Origin: UKL13-2 sp044346745
GTDB lineage: Bacteria; Pseudomonadota; Gammaproteobacteria; Burkholderiales; Usitatibacteraceae
Direction: 5' to 3'
DNA length: 64,000 nucleotides
Assembly (NCBI GenBank): GCA_044346745.1
Contig: JBIIYQ010000002.1
Location: forward strand, 6,822-70,821
Shown: positions 43,991 through 53,134 of the stretch, one piece after another
Layout: each line of letters opens with the position of its first letter
Position numbering within the stretch: the stretch's first letter is position 1
Translations under genes and position numbers: made by a program
The notes under the pieces: generated by a model
Told to the model about the DNA's origin: nothing
The model's input: the letters and a program-made list of their open reading frames with translations, nothing else
Databases searched by the model: none

Positions 43991-46195
43991 TCACGCTTTT
44001 GGCAATGCGGTAGCGGCAGCCTTGGCGCGCTTTCGCCACCAAAACCAATAGACAATAAAGCCGACAACGGCAAACGGTAACAACGCCGGGAAGATGCTCA
44101 AAAGCACGATAACAGGTACCCCGATAGCCACGGCCAGCAGCAGAAATCCCAGCCCATAGATAACTGCCAAGACAACTAGCGCAACAATCGAAAGGGCACC
44201 AAACGCCAACAGCAACGCGATTGTACCGAGCGCCATTCCCTCAATTCCGGTAATACGCGTTTCACCAATGGTCATCGGCAGCAGCCCCGACACGAGGCCA
44301 ATCATGCCAATGATAAACATGACGCCCAACAGCGCGACAATGAACCCAAATGCCTTGACGAGAAGACTCGCCCAAAAACTATGGGTGCGTGCGGCAAAGT
44401 GAAGGGTCTTGCCGTGCCAAGTTTTTGGCATCACTTTTTCAGCGGGCGCGGTTGTCGCCGCAGCTGAAAATGGAGCCGCTCCTTTGGCAGGGGTCTCGAT
44501 AGTGGCGACACAACCTTTGGGGGTGTTTGCTTCCAGGGTAAGATGTGCCCGTCCGTTAAACAACGCCAAAAGTCGTTCGCGGACATTGGTGAGCCCTACT
44601 CCTCCGCCGGCTTGAACTGGAGCGTCCGAAAAGCCACGGCCGGTGTCTTTCACCATGAGGCGAATCATGGCGTCCTCGCCTGTTCCGACACGTTCTGCCA
44701 CGACATCAATTCGCCCGCCCTCACGTTGTGGTTCCAGGCCATGCTTGATCGCGTTCTCCACCAGCGACGGAAGCATCAACGGTGGAAACGGCAGCGCCAA
44801 TAGGTCTTCAGACGCGTCGATACCAAACTCGAGGCGTGAGCCCATACGCATTTTCAGGATGTTCAAATAGGCTCGAACCAGTTCGATTTCTTGTCCAACC
44901 GTGGAAATGTTCTCGCGCATTTTTGGCAATGACGCACGCAAGTATTGAATCAAGTGCCCGGTCATTTCGTTCGCTTTTTGCGGGTCGACTTCGGTGAGTG
45001 CTTGCACGTTTGCCAACGTGTTGTAGAGAAAGTGGGGCTCGACCTGTGCCTGTAGCGCCATCAGTTTCGCTTCGACGATTTGGCGATTGACGTTTGCAGA
45101 CTCTGCTTCTTGCGTTTTGAGGTTCGCGACCTCAAGTGCGCGCCGAGAACGCCCGATGTAAAACTTCGCGATCAGCAACATCAGAAACAACGGGATGAAC
45201 GTCACGATCAACGCGGAGCCAATGCCGACGCGCCGGAAGTCGCTCGTCACCTTGCGACGGATATCTTCGCGAAGCTCGGGAGGCAATGGCGGTAGCGGCG
45301 GTTTCTCGACACCGACTTCACTAGGAACATCGATCGTAATGACAGGGTTGTCGTCTGCACCAACAGAGATACTTCCCCGGACACGTTTGTCTTTGGTGCC
45401 AACATCGAAGTTCAGCGCATCTGGCGCAGGCGGTGCTTTGTCTGCTTTTGGAGGCACCGGCGGTGCTTTGGCCGTGGACGGCGGCGGAGGCGCAACGGGA
45501 ACGCCCGACTCTTTGGCCGACTTACCAATGAACTTGATGCCGTCCGACCCCATACCAAGAGAAATCTGGCTCTGTTTGTCCTTGAGTTGCTTCAGCGCCT
45601 CGTCGGCAGCGCGTTCGCTCTCCTCCGCCGCCTTGATCGCTTTGTCGAACGACTCCAGTGCCGCCGCATCTTTCAGCCCGACCCGCGACTGTAAATCGAC
45701 TGCTTCCTGCCGGGCGGTGCGCAATTCTTCTATGCGCTCCTTAGCGGCATCGCGGGCGCTTTTTGCAGCATCCCGGGCAGTGGTGCGCGCCGCATTTGCC
45801 GCCTCTTTGGCTGCGCGACGGGCTTCCCGCGCAACATCACGTGTCGCATCGCTGGTCGCGCGCGCTGCTTCACGCTCGGCGTTAAACATGTCCTTTCGGG
45901 CTTCAGCGATATCCTTGAGGGCCTGTTCTAATTCCGCCTTGCGCACAGGATCACTGGTGCGTTGCCCCATCGCACCGATCACCCGTTCAGCGATGCCTAA
46001 TGCGCTATCGCCAAACGTGTAGTCAATCTCACGTTGAATTGCCTGATTCTCGGCCCTGCTTTTGCCGGAGTCTGTCAGACGCAGGACGTTGAAGGGAACC
46101 GTAAATAGCGCCAGCAAAAACGTGACGAACAGTCCACCGAGGGCCATTGCCCACCAGGGCGTGCGATAAATGGCGTTGCTGATTGCTCTAAACAT
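43991..46195 (-). CDS. large membrane histidine kinase with coiled coil, Pro-rich linker and C-terminal helices (pair 2)
   Basis: A 734-residue kinase of unusual build. Helix one is at about residues 13-37. Then comes a long Ala/Arg/Glu-rich heptad-like stretch (about 85-205), a Pro-rich segment (APPPPSTAKAPPVPPKADK, then PPLPPLPP, about 235-315) and helix two (about 325-345). The PF06580 kinase core follows, with phospho-His in QVEPHFLYNTLAN (about 388), ENAIKHGLEPQ and GVGLTNVRERL. After the ATPase, about 150 further residues hold four hydrophobic helices (about 600-720) ending in a basic tail. The region between helices one and two should be periplasmic. The partner regulator is at 43143. 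C-terminal membrane helices after a HATPase are not typical for this family. Confidence 0.87.
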   Translation of the reverse strand: MFRAISNAIYRTPWWAMALGGLFVTFLLALFTVPFNVLRLTDSGKSRAENQAIQREIDYTFGDSALGIAERVIGAMGQRTSDPVRKAELEQALKDIAEARKDMFNAEREAARATSDATRDVAREARRAAKEAANAARTTARDAAKSARDAAKERIEELRTARQEAVDLQSRVGLKDAAALESFDKAIKAAEESERAADEALKQLKDKQSQISLGMGSDGIKFIGKSAKESGVPVAPPPPSTAKAPPVPPKADKAPPAPDALNFDVGTKDKRVRGSISVGADDNPVITIDVPSEVGVEKPPLPPLPPELREDIRRKVTSDFRRVGIGSALIVTFIPLFLMLLIAKFYIGRSRRALEVANLKTQEAESANVNRQIVEAKLMALQAQVEPHFLYNTLANVQALTEVDPQKANEMTGHLIQYLRASLPKMRENISTVGQEIELVRAYLNILKMRMGSRLEFGIDASEDLLALPFPPLMLPSLVENAIKHGLEPQREGGRIDVVAERVGTGEDAMIRLMVKDTGRGFSDAPVQAGGGVGLTNVRERLLALFNGRAHLTLEANTPKGCVATIETPAKGAAPFSAAATTAPAEKVMPKTWHGKTLHFAARTHSFWASLLVKAFGFIVALLGVMFIIGMIGLVSGLLPMTIGETRITGIEGMALGTIALLLAFGALSIVALVVLAVIYGLGFLLLAVAIGVPVIVLLSIFPALLPFAVVGFIVYWFWWRKRAKAAATALPKA

Positions 46196-46610
46196 GATGT
46201 GAGTTTACGGCGGATACGGTGTCGTCCGCCTTTCCATAAAATGTGTGTTGTTGATCTTCGGCGGCAGCCCGCAGAAGTGCTGCCATACAAGAGCCGTCCG
46301 CCCCGACCACCCAAACCCAAAGTGACCGCTGTGATCTCCAATACGTGACTTTCATGGTGCACCCCTGCTACATCTATTGCTATCGAGGAGACGAGCATAT
46401 CGACTCGCGGCGGCGCGGGGGATGCAGTTGGGCGTGAATTGCAGAATACGTGGCGCGGTTTGCAGGGAGCGGCAGCGCGAGCCGCCAGACCCGATACTGC
46501 GGCGCGGAGGAGAAGGAACTTCTAAAAATCCCGCTCCCTGAGTTCAGACCACTTCGACTAAGGGTCTAGCAAAGAGAAGCCGCGCTGGCGACTTGTTTTT
46601 GTGTAACACC

Positions 46611-46641
46611 CTGTTTAGCCGCTTCTTTAGCGGCTAAACAG
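46611..46641. repeat. perfect 13-bp palindromic hairpin
   Basis: CTGTTTAGCCGCT, a TCTTT loop, then AGCGGCTAAACAG. There is no T-tract on either side, so it is not an ordinary terminator. It could be a protein-binding palindrome or a dispersed repeat. Confidence 0.6.
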
Positions 46642-46801
46642 GTAGGAAACAAAGACCAAACCAAACCAAGAAAAAGCGAAGAAATGAACGCGACGAACTG
46701 ACTGACAGTCACGGCTACGCAAAAAATCGCCATCACGACGCGTAAGCGGAGCAACAGCGGGTTTCGAGAAATTCCCATTGGCTGCTTGTAAAAACCCTAG
46801 C

Positions 46802-46821
46802 GTCCCTGCGTAGGCAGGGAC
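46802..46821. repeat. REP-like hairpin downstream of chpA
   Basis: GTCCCTGC-GTAG-GCAGGGAC, followed by GGACTGGATTCCAGCCC (46854-46870). This combination resembles dispersed palindromic repeats of proteobacterial intergenic regions. It sits 76 bases after the chpA stop. Confidence 0.45.
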
Positions 46822-46896
46822 CCAGACCTCCGTACTTCATTGATCTTGCATTGGACTGGATTCCAGCCCGGCGCAACCCTTGTGGTTGTTCGCTGC

Positions 46897-49800
46897 TTAG
46901 GCGCCTGTTGTCTGCCCAGTAAACTGTCGTATCAATTGAAGTAGTTGCTCCTCTTGGTACGGCTTTCCCATGTACTCATTTACACCGAGTTCCAGCGCGT
47001 GATTGCGGTGTTTGTCTGCCGTGCGCGAGGTGATCATGATGATCGGTATGTGGTTGGTTTTGGCGTCCGCCCGAACATTGCGCGCAAACTCGAAACCGTC
47101 CATCCGCGGCATTTCAATATCGAGAAGGATCACATCCGGTGCGACATCTTGCAGCTGCTGTAATCCGTCGACGCCGTCCTTGGCTGTCACCACTTCAAAG
47201 TTCTCGCGCGTGAGCATCCTGCTAGTAATTTTGCGTACGGTAAGAGAATCATCGACCACCATGACCAACGGATTCGCGCGAACCAGCGGCGGTGCCTCAT
47301 CGACCATGAAGCCACCTGCTCGAACGCTACCCGCGATCGCTTGCGCGAGTGACGGACCGGCTGGAACGGCAACTTGGGCCGCTTCTCGAGTTGTCGTCGA
47401 CACGTCTGTGGCCGCGTTCGCGCCCGCTGCCGAAGTGTTCAACAAACCCGGCTCGACCGTCGCGGAGGACACCTCGCGGAAGACAAGTTGAACTGGGTTC
47501 ATGATTAGCACCACCTGCCCGGAACCCAGCACCGTTGCGCCGGTGATTCCGGGGATGCGCGCAAGTTGCGGTCCGATCGGCTTCACCACAATTTCACGAT
47601 TGCCAATAACGTCGTCAACCTGCACGGCCGCCCGCTGTTGACCGCTTTTGGCGAGAATCACAAACGCGCGCCGCTGGGCGGAAACCTTTGGCTTGCCGCC
47701 GAGCATGACTTCCATTGACCGCAGAGGGTACTTGTTGCCCTTCCAGTCAATCTCATTTAGGTCCAGCAGCGGTCCATATCGTTTGCCTTTGAACTCTTGC
47801 ACCTGCTCGATCATGACCGATGGAATTGCATACGTCGTTTCCCCAGCTGTCACCATCACCGCTTGCGTGACGGCAAGTGTAAGCGGCAGGGAAATGGTGA
47901 AGGTTGTGCCCCGACCGCGAACCGATGAAATATCGATACGCCCACCGAGCGAAACAATCTCATTTCTCACCACGTCCATGCCAACCCCGCGGCCAGACAA
48001 CTGCGAAACCACATCGACCGTACTGAAGCCGGCGGCGAAGATGAACTGGGTGAGTTGAACGTCGTTGACATCTACATCCGCTGCGAGCATTCCTTTCTGA
48101 ATCGCTTTCTCCCGGATCCGGCCAAAATCGAGTCCTGCACCGTCGTCAGCCAAGGTCAGAATAACTTCGTTCCCGAGTTGGCGGGCATCGATGGATATCT
48201 CGCCGATTTCAGACTTACCGGCGGCCACGCGCGCGACCGGTGCCTCCAAGCCATGCGCCACCGAATTTCGCAGCAAGTGTTCAAACGGCGCAGTGATTTT
48301 CTCCAGTACGGAACGATCAATCTCAACACGGACGCCACGGAATTCAAGATTGGCTTTTTTGTTTAGCTGTTTTGCCGCCTGGCGCACGAGGCGGTAAAAG
48401 CGATCCTGAAGGTTACCGAGCGGCACTAATCGGACGCCCATCAGACCCTGCTGAAGGTCGCGGTTCATGCGCGATTGCTGAAGCAGCGCCGCGTCCGCTT
48501 CATCGAGATTCTTTGCCAACGACAGCTGGAGCGTCACCACGTCATTCAGGCTTTCGGCCATAAATCGCGTCAGCTCCTGCATGCGCGAAAACCGGTCGAA
48601 CTCTAGGGGATCAAACTGCTCGCCTTGCGTTTCTGCTTCTCTGAGACGCGATTGAATCTGCGTTTCGGCACCCATCTCGATTTCTCGCAGCTGAGTCTTA
48701 ATGCGCGTCACGTTGTCATTCAAATCGAGCAGCGCTTTCTTGAAGGCCTGCAGCTCTAGGTCGACGCGCGAACGGGTAATCGCCAATTCACCTGCCTCGT
48801 TAACAAAACGGTCGATCAAGTCCGCATTCACGCGCAGCAGCGCTTGACGATCACGTCCTTCTAGCTTCTCGCCCTCGCCAACGATCTCGGCGCGCGCCGC
48901 TGCGATCATCGCGAGCGGAGATGGTAAGTCGCCAACATCCGCTGTCGCAAACATCGCCTCTGGAGAAACTTCAATCGTCGGGGCGAGATCGCCTGCCGCT
49001 AGGCTCTCAAGTGCGACATTAAATCGATCCAGCCCGTCGTCTATCGCATCATAGTCGTGAGGCTTCGGTTCGGCGACACGATCCATGTCGATGACCCGGG
49101 TCTCCATGACGTGTGACAACTCGCCAAGCCGCATCAGCCCTGCCATCCGCGCGGAACCCTTCAGCGTATGTAGGTGGCGAGCCAGCTCGGCAACGGGAGC
49201 GCGATCGGATGGCGTGCCGCGCCATCTGCGAAGCGCATGCCCAACAAGGGGCATTATTTCCCGCGCTTCTTCAAGGAAGATTGGCAACAGGTCAGCGTCG
49301 ACGTCGTCGTTCACCCCGCGACGATCTTTGCCTGCCTCAAACGCTTCGGCCTCGACGGTGTTCTCGGACGCTTTTGGTGGCGCGGCAACTGCACGAGCGG
49401 CGTCCGTCGGCGGGTTAATCGGCGGGAAACTGTTGGTCTCCACCACCACCCGCGCCGGTGCCTGCTCGCTGGCAACGTTGGCAGCTAAGTGTGGCGCGGC
49501 AACGAGGTCAGCAAACACCGCATCGAGCGGCTCGGTCGAATAGTTTTCAGAGAACGGTGCGTCGGCAGTTTGCGTACTTTCGTCAATGACCCCATCCGGG
49601 ATCGCAGAGTCTGAGGCCAACTGCGCACTCGTCGGCGCACTCTCGAATACCGATTCTGGCGATAACATTTCTTGCGACGCTGCTACCGGCGGCTCGGGCA
49701 CCGCCATCGCCAGTGGCGTTTCGGTCGACGCCAGCACGCCCTCATCAATCTTCGCCGGTGAGGTCTCGTTGGCGGCGTCAACTACAAAATCAAATGGCGA

Positions 49801-52800
49801 TAACGCCGCCTCGGCGACTGATGCATCATTCGGCAACGCAACGTCAGCAGCTTCGGTGAAGCTAGCCACCGGTTTGACCGACGTAGACTCCCCGGCGCGC
49901 GCATCCGCCTGAAGCGATTCACGCATCGCGATTAACGAGGCGACAACGTCCGGGCGAGGCGGTGGATACTCGTGCTCGTGCGCGTGAAGCGAAAGCACCA
50001 TCGCGCTCACCACGTCGACGCCTTCGCGCGTCGCCTCGATTCGCGCTTGGTCCCAATGTGGCGTCAACTCAATGACATCTGCCAGCCACTTTTCCAAGGC
50101 AAACGCCACCTCGGCAATCGACACAAATCCAGTGGTTCGCGAGGAGCTTGTCAGCGTATGCGCGGCGCGCATGAACTCATAAGAAATCGGACCCAGCGGG
50201 TTGGCCTCAACCGCCGACATTTCTCGTCCAAGGGTGTCAATATGGGTAGTTGCCTCACCGAGATAAACTTCAAACAATGGTGCGGGCAGGGCGACGTGAC
50301 CGATCAAAACTTCACGCGAGTCCTCGGTTGCTGGTGCGTCCGGCGACAGATCGATTGCAGAGGACGGTTGTTCAGGTACCGGTAGCGACGGCAGTTCCGC
50401 AAACAGCTGATCGTCGGCCAATTCTCTAGGCAGCGCCTCAATGGTCGACTCGGTGGATAGCGGCGATTTTCCATCAGCCGGTCGTTCGGATTCGTCGCTC
50501 AATATCAGGTCAAGCGACCACTCTCCGAAAACATCTGTCGGTGTGGCCTGCGGCTCAACAATCGCGCCGGGCATGTCGGTGCGCGCCACCGGCGCCGATC
50601 CGGCGTCGACGACAGCCACTTCAACGGGTTCCCGATTGTTCTTTAGCAATTCACATAAATCGGTGATCTGTGTGCCGTCAATGACGGCGGTTCCCGATGC
50701 CTGTAGGGAGGCTACCCAAGCTGAAAAAGAGTTCGAAGCGTCTCCGAGCAACTTCATCAAACCGTCGGTCAAAGGTTTTTCTTCCTTTAACCACTTGTTC
50801 ATCACCTGTTCACAGCTCCATGCGACCTCACCCAGATCCGATAATCCGACCATGCGTCCGGAGCCCTTCAGCGTGTGAAAGCCGCGGCGGATGGTGGCGA
50901 GTGCTTCACGATCGTGGGGGAATTGGCGCACGACCTCAAGGCTTGCACGTACAGTTGCAACAACTTCCGCAGCTTCCTCGAGGAATACTTCGAGCAGCTC
51001 CTGATCCACATCGGCAGCAGGCGCGTCGAGCAGCTGCACAACCTGCTGCGTTGGTGCCTCGACCGGTTTTGTTGGCGCAATGTTGGCAAACGCATTGACA
51101 AACGCATCATCAAGAGCACGAGCTCTCTCGCTCTGCGGTAACGCCGTATCTGCATCGATGGCAGCGAGAGTTAATGCTGAAGATTTTGCTGTGTCTACAT
51201 CGCCGATAACTTCGGCGTTTTCTTTCAATTCCAACACCGCGTCTCGCAATTGTTCCGTCGGCACCAAGGCCTCCGGTTGCTGTTTCCAGTCCGAAAGCAA
51301 CGCGTACACCTTCTGTTTGTCGATCTCTACGTCGCTGGACGAAACAGGTGACGACAGCGGTGATTTCAACAAGCCGTGCTCGGCTTCCGGCGGTTTCTCC
51401 GCAAGTCCAAAACGGATGAGCGCCGGTAGTAGCAGAGAGCGCGGGTCGGCGGAATTTTGCTGTAACGCCGACACAAAGAGCCCCAGTGCTGACACACCTT
51501 CGGCAACCGTTTCCGCTTCATCACCAGCACCCTTAACTGCGCCCGAGGCAAATTGGGCCACTCGCTCCCGTAACATGAGATTCAGCGCTGCGGCCTCGTC
51601 AAGCTCAAGGATGGCCAACGCACCTTGCACCTGAGAGAAAAGAGGGGATAAGGTTGCCAAGTCGGCTGTTTTCAACGGGTCGCGGAAAAAAGCGTCCAGT
51701 GTGCTTTCTATGGTGGACAGGTTTACCTGAACTTCCTGGCCCACTTGGAATATCAACAAACGTTCTTGCGCACGTTTGCTGAAGTCATCCATCATCGCGC
51801 CAGCGGAAGGATCGATGTCGGGCAATGCGCGCCCGGACATTGCGCTCTTGATCCGAGAAATTACCGCTTGGCTCTGGGTTGTGAAGTCGCCGGAAAGGCG
51901 AAAGAAGTTTTCCAACGATGATTCCACAAACAGCAAGGCAGATGCGACTTCGAGGGCTTGAAGTTCATTGGCTGGCTGCCCAGTTTTTTTCAGATGCGGG
52001 CCAATCAGACCCAACACTCGCAGTAGTTCCGCCATCCCATGATTCGGGAGAGATTGTGCAGCTTTTGCCAGCGCCTCGCCCTGCTGGACAAGCGACTCCA
52101 GCGCCGCGCGGTTGCCGCTAGTAAGCTTTAGCCAACTGTCCTTTAACGCCTGCAGTTGGTCCCTAAGAGAACGGACCAACACTTTAGCCGACTCGTCGGA
52201 CGACACATCGAGCTCCGGCGCGGCTGCGAGCAATTCATCCAATCGATACAACACGCGGACGGATCGCACTCGCTCGGTCGTCGCAGAAGAATGGCCAATC
52301 ACCAATAGCAAGTCTCGGAACAACCGCTCCGGAACCTTCTGTATTCCATCAATAAGCAGCTTGATCTGTTGATCAATTTTGCCAAACAACTGCACGGCCA
52401 AGGTGCCAGACTGCGCCGGGTCGGCCTCCACTGCGTCAAAAAATGCGCTGACGGTATACCAGAATGCGCGCGCAGGCGAGGTCACTTGCAACGCCTCTAT
52501 AGCGAGTGTCGCGCTGCGCATATCTCGTGCCCCCGCAACTGGGTTCTTCTCTCTCAACAACTTCAGCAGACCAGTTTGGTAAAGGCTACGCTTCTGCTTA
52601 AGGCTCTCAGCCAGCATATCACCACGAGGTAAAGTGACTGTGTTCTCCGACATGGGCACAACAACATCAAGATCCGGCGAGAACAAATCACTTGGCGTCG
52701 CCGTGCTCGCGGCTCGAGCGCGATTAAGCGCCATGTACATGGAAGCAAGCACCATCGGTCGATCAGGCTCACCAGCCAACAGGCTGTCCAAGTAACTGGA

Positions 52801-53115
52801 AAGCGATCCGGTGGCTTGTTTGGCGAGCATGGCCCGCTCTTTGACGGCGTCGCGCGTTGACGGATCACCAAGCGTGTCAACCAAGGCTTCTATTTCTTCG
52901 GTGAATCGGGTTGCGCCGCCTAGCCCGACCATTGAGAGCGCACCCGTTACCTGATGCAAATGCGTCGAGACGTATTTCAGCGCCTTCGTATCCGTATCAT
53001 CTATCACCAACCTGTCAAGGTTCATCCTCACTACTGCGAGCGAATGTTCGATCTCAGCCTTGACCCAAGACAGCGGGCCAAGATCGATCGAAAACAAATG
53101 AGGATTCCGCGACAT
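46897..53115 (-). CDS. chpA: ChpA/PilL hybrid histidine kinase of the type IV pilus chemosensory system
   Basis: A 2072-residue CheA-like kinase driving PilG/PilH. From the N-terminus: a degenerate Hpt-like region (HQVTGALSMVG, His about 54), Hpt with FHTLKGSGRMVG (His about 747), Hpt with AHTLTSSSRTTG (His about 986, atypical: Ser in place of the usual Lys-Gly) and Hpt with LHTLKGSARMAG (His about 1315). Then follow the dimerisation helix (about 1430), HATPase (HLLRNSVAHGLEAP near 1618; GRGVGMDVV), a CheW-like domain (about 1745-1880) and a C-terminal receiver with Asp near 1998 in ILLDIEMPRMDG. Acidic Ala/Pro-rich linkers of up to 200 residues join the Hpt domains. It is last in the pilGHIJ-chpA operon, 19 bases after pilJ. 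Confidence 0.95.
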   Translation of the reverse strand: MSRNPHLFSIDLGPLSWVKAEIEHSLAVVRMNLDRLVIDDTDTKALKYVSTHLHQVTGALSMVGLGGATRFTEEIEALVDTLGDPSTRDAVKERAMLAKQATGSLSSYLDSLLAGEPDRPMVLASMYMALNRARAASTATPSDLFSPDLDVVVPMSENTVTLPRGDMLAESLKQKRSLYQTGLLKLLREKNPVAGARDMRSATLAIEALQVTSPARAFWYTVSAFFDAVEADPAQSGTLAVQLFGKIDQQIKLLIDGIQKVPERLFRDLLLVIGHSSATTERVRSVRVLYRLDELLAAAPELDVSSDESAKVLVRSLRDQLQALKDSWLKLTSGNRAALESLVQQGEALAKAAQSLPNHGMAELLRVLGLIGPHLKKTGQPANELQALEVASALLFVESSLENFFRLSGDFTTQSQAVISRIKSAMSGRALPDIDPSAGAMMDDFSKRAQERLLIFQVGQEVQVNLSTIESTLDAFFRDPLKTADLATLSPLFSQVQGALAILELDEAAALNLMLRERVAQFASGAVKGAGDEAETVAEGVSALGLFVSALQQNSADPRSLLLPALIRFGLAEKPPEAEHGLLKSPLSSPVSSSDVEIDKQKVYALLSDWKQQPEALVPTEQLRDAVLELKENAEVIGDVDTAKSSALTLAAIDADTALPQSERARALDDAFVNAFANIAPTKPVEAPTQQVVQLLDAPAADVDQELLEVFLEEAAEVVATVRASLEVVRQFPHDREALATIRRGFHTLKGSGRMVGLSDLGEVAWSCEQVMNKWLKEEKPLTDGLMKLLGDASNSFSAWVASLQASGTAVIDGTQITDLCELLKNNREPVEVAVVDAGSAPVARTDMPGAIVEPQATPTDVFGEWSLDLILSDESERPADGKSPLSTESTIEALPRELADDQLFAELPSLPVPEQPSSAIDLSPDAPATEDSREVLIGHVALPAPLFEVYLGEATTHIDTLGREMSAVEANPLGPISYEFMRAAHTLTSSSRTTGFVSIAEVAFALEKWLADVIELTPHWDQARIEATREGVDVVSAMVLSLHAHEHEYPPPRPDVVASLIAMRESLQADARAGESTSVKPVASFTEAADVALPNDASVAEAALSPFDFVVDAANETSPAKIDEGVLASTETPLAMAVPEPPVAASQEMLSPESVFESAPTSAQLASDSAIPDGVIDESTQTADAPFSENYSTEPLDAVFADLVAAPHLAANVASEQAPARVVVETNSFPPINPPTDAARAVAAPPKASENTVEAEAFEAGKDRRGVNDDVDADLLPIFLEEAREIMPLVGHALRRWRGTPSDRAPVAELARHLHTLKGSARMAGLMRLGELSHVMETRVIDMDRVAEPKPHDYDAIDDGLDRFNVALESLAAGDLAPTIEVSPEAMFATADVGDLPSPLAMIAAARAEIVGEGEKLEGRDRQALLRVNADLIDRFVNEAGELAITRSRVDLELQAFKKALLDLNDNVTRIKTQLREIEMGAETQIQSRLREAETQGEQFDPLEFDRFSRMQELTRFMAESLNDVVTLQLSLAKNLDEADAALLQQSRMNRDLQQGLMGVRLVPLGNLQDRFYRLVRQAAKQLNKKANLEFRGVRVEIDRSVLEKITAPFEHLLRNSVAHGLEAPVARVAAGKSEIGEISIDARQLGNEVILTLADDGAGLDFGRIREKAIQKGMLAADVDVNDVQLTQFIFAAGFSTVDVVSQLSGRGVGMDVVRNEIVSLGGRIDISSVRGRGTTFTISLPLTLAVTQAVMVTAGETTYAIPSVMIEQVQEFKGKRYGPLLDLNEIDWKGNKYPLRSMEVMLGGKPKVSAQRRAFVILAKSGQQRAAVQVDDVIGNREIVVKPIGPQLARIPGITGATVLGSGQVVLIMNPVQLVFREVSSATVEPGLLNTSAAGANAATDVSTTTREAAQVAVPAGPSLAQAIAGSVRAGGFMVDEAPPLVRANPLVMVVDDSLTVRKITSRMLTRENFEVVTAKDGVDGLQQLQDVAPDVILLDIEMPRMDGFEFARNVRADAKTNHIPIIMITSRTADKHRNHALELGVNEYMGKPYQEEQLLQLIRQFTGQTTGA

Positions 53116-53134
53116 GTTCTGCGCTTGGCCCTGA

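Larger units (their letters stand above)
46196..46896. other. 701-base gap with palindromes, no firm gene
   Basis: Between the kinase and chpA on the minus strand there is no gene I can defend. A 70-residue minus frame (46566-46778) has one membrane-like helix but no ribosome site, and it runs through the palindrome at 46611. Confidence 0.4.

Noticed and set aside
45195..46022. 275-residue plus-strand frame rich in Ala and Ser
   Set aside because: It is the complement of the Ala/Arg-rich coiled coil of the histidine kinase; low-complexity GC-rich coding leaves long open antisense frames.
46566..46778. Small membrane protein on the minus strand downstream of chpA
   Set aside because: It has a membrane-like helix, but no ribosome site and its C-terminal part is just the translation of a perfect palindrome.
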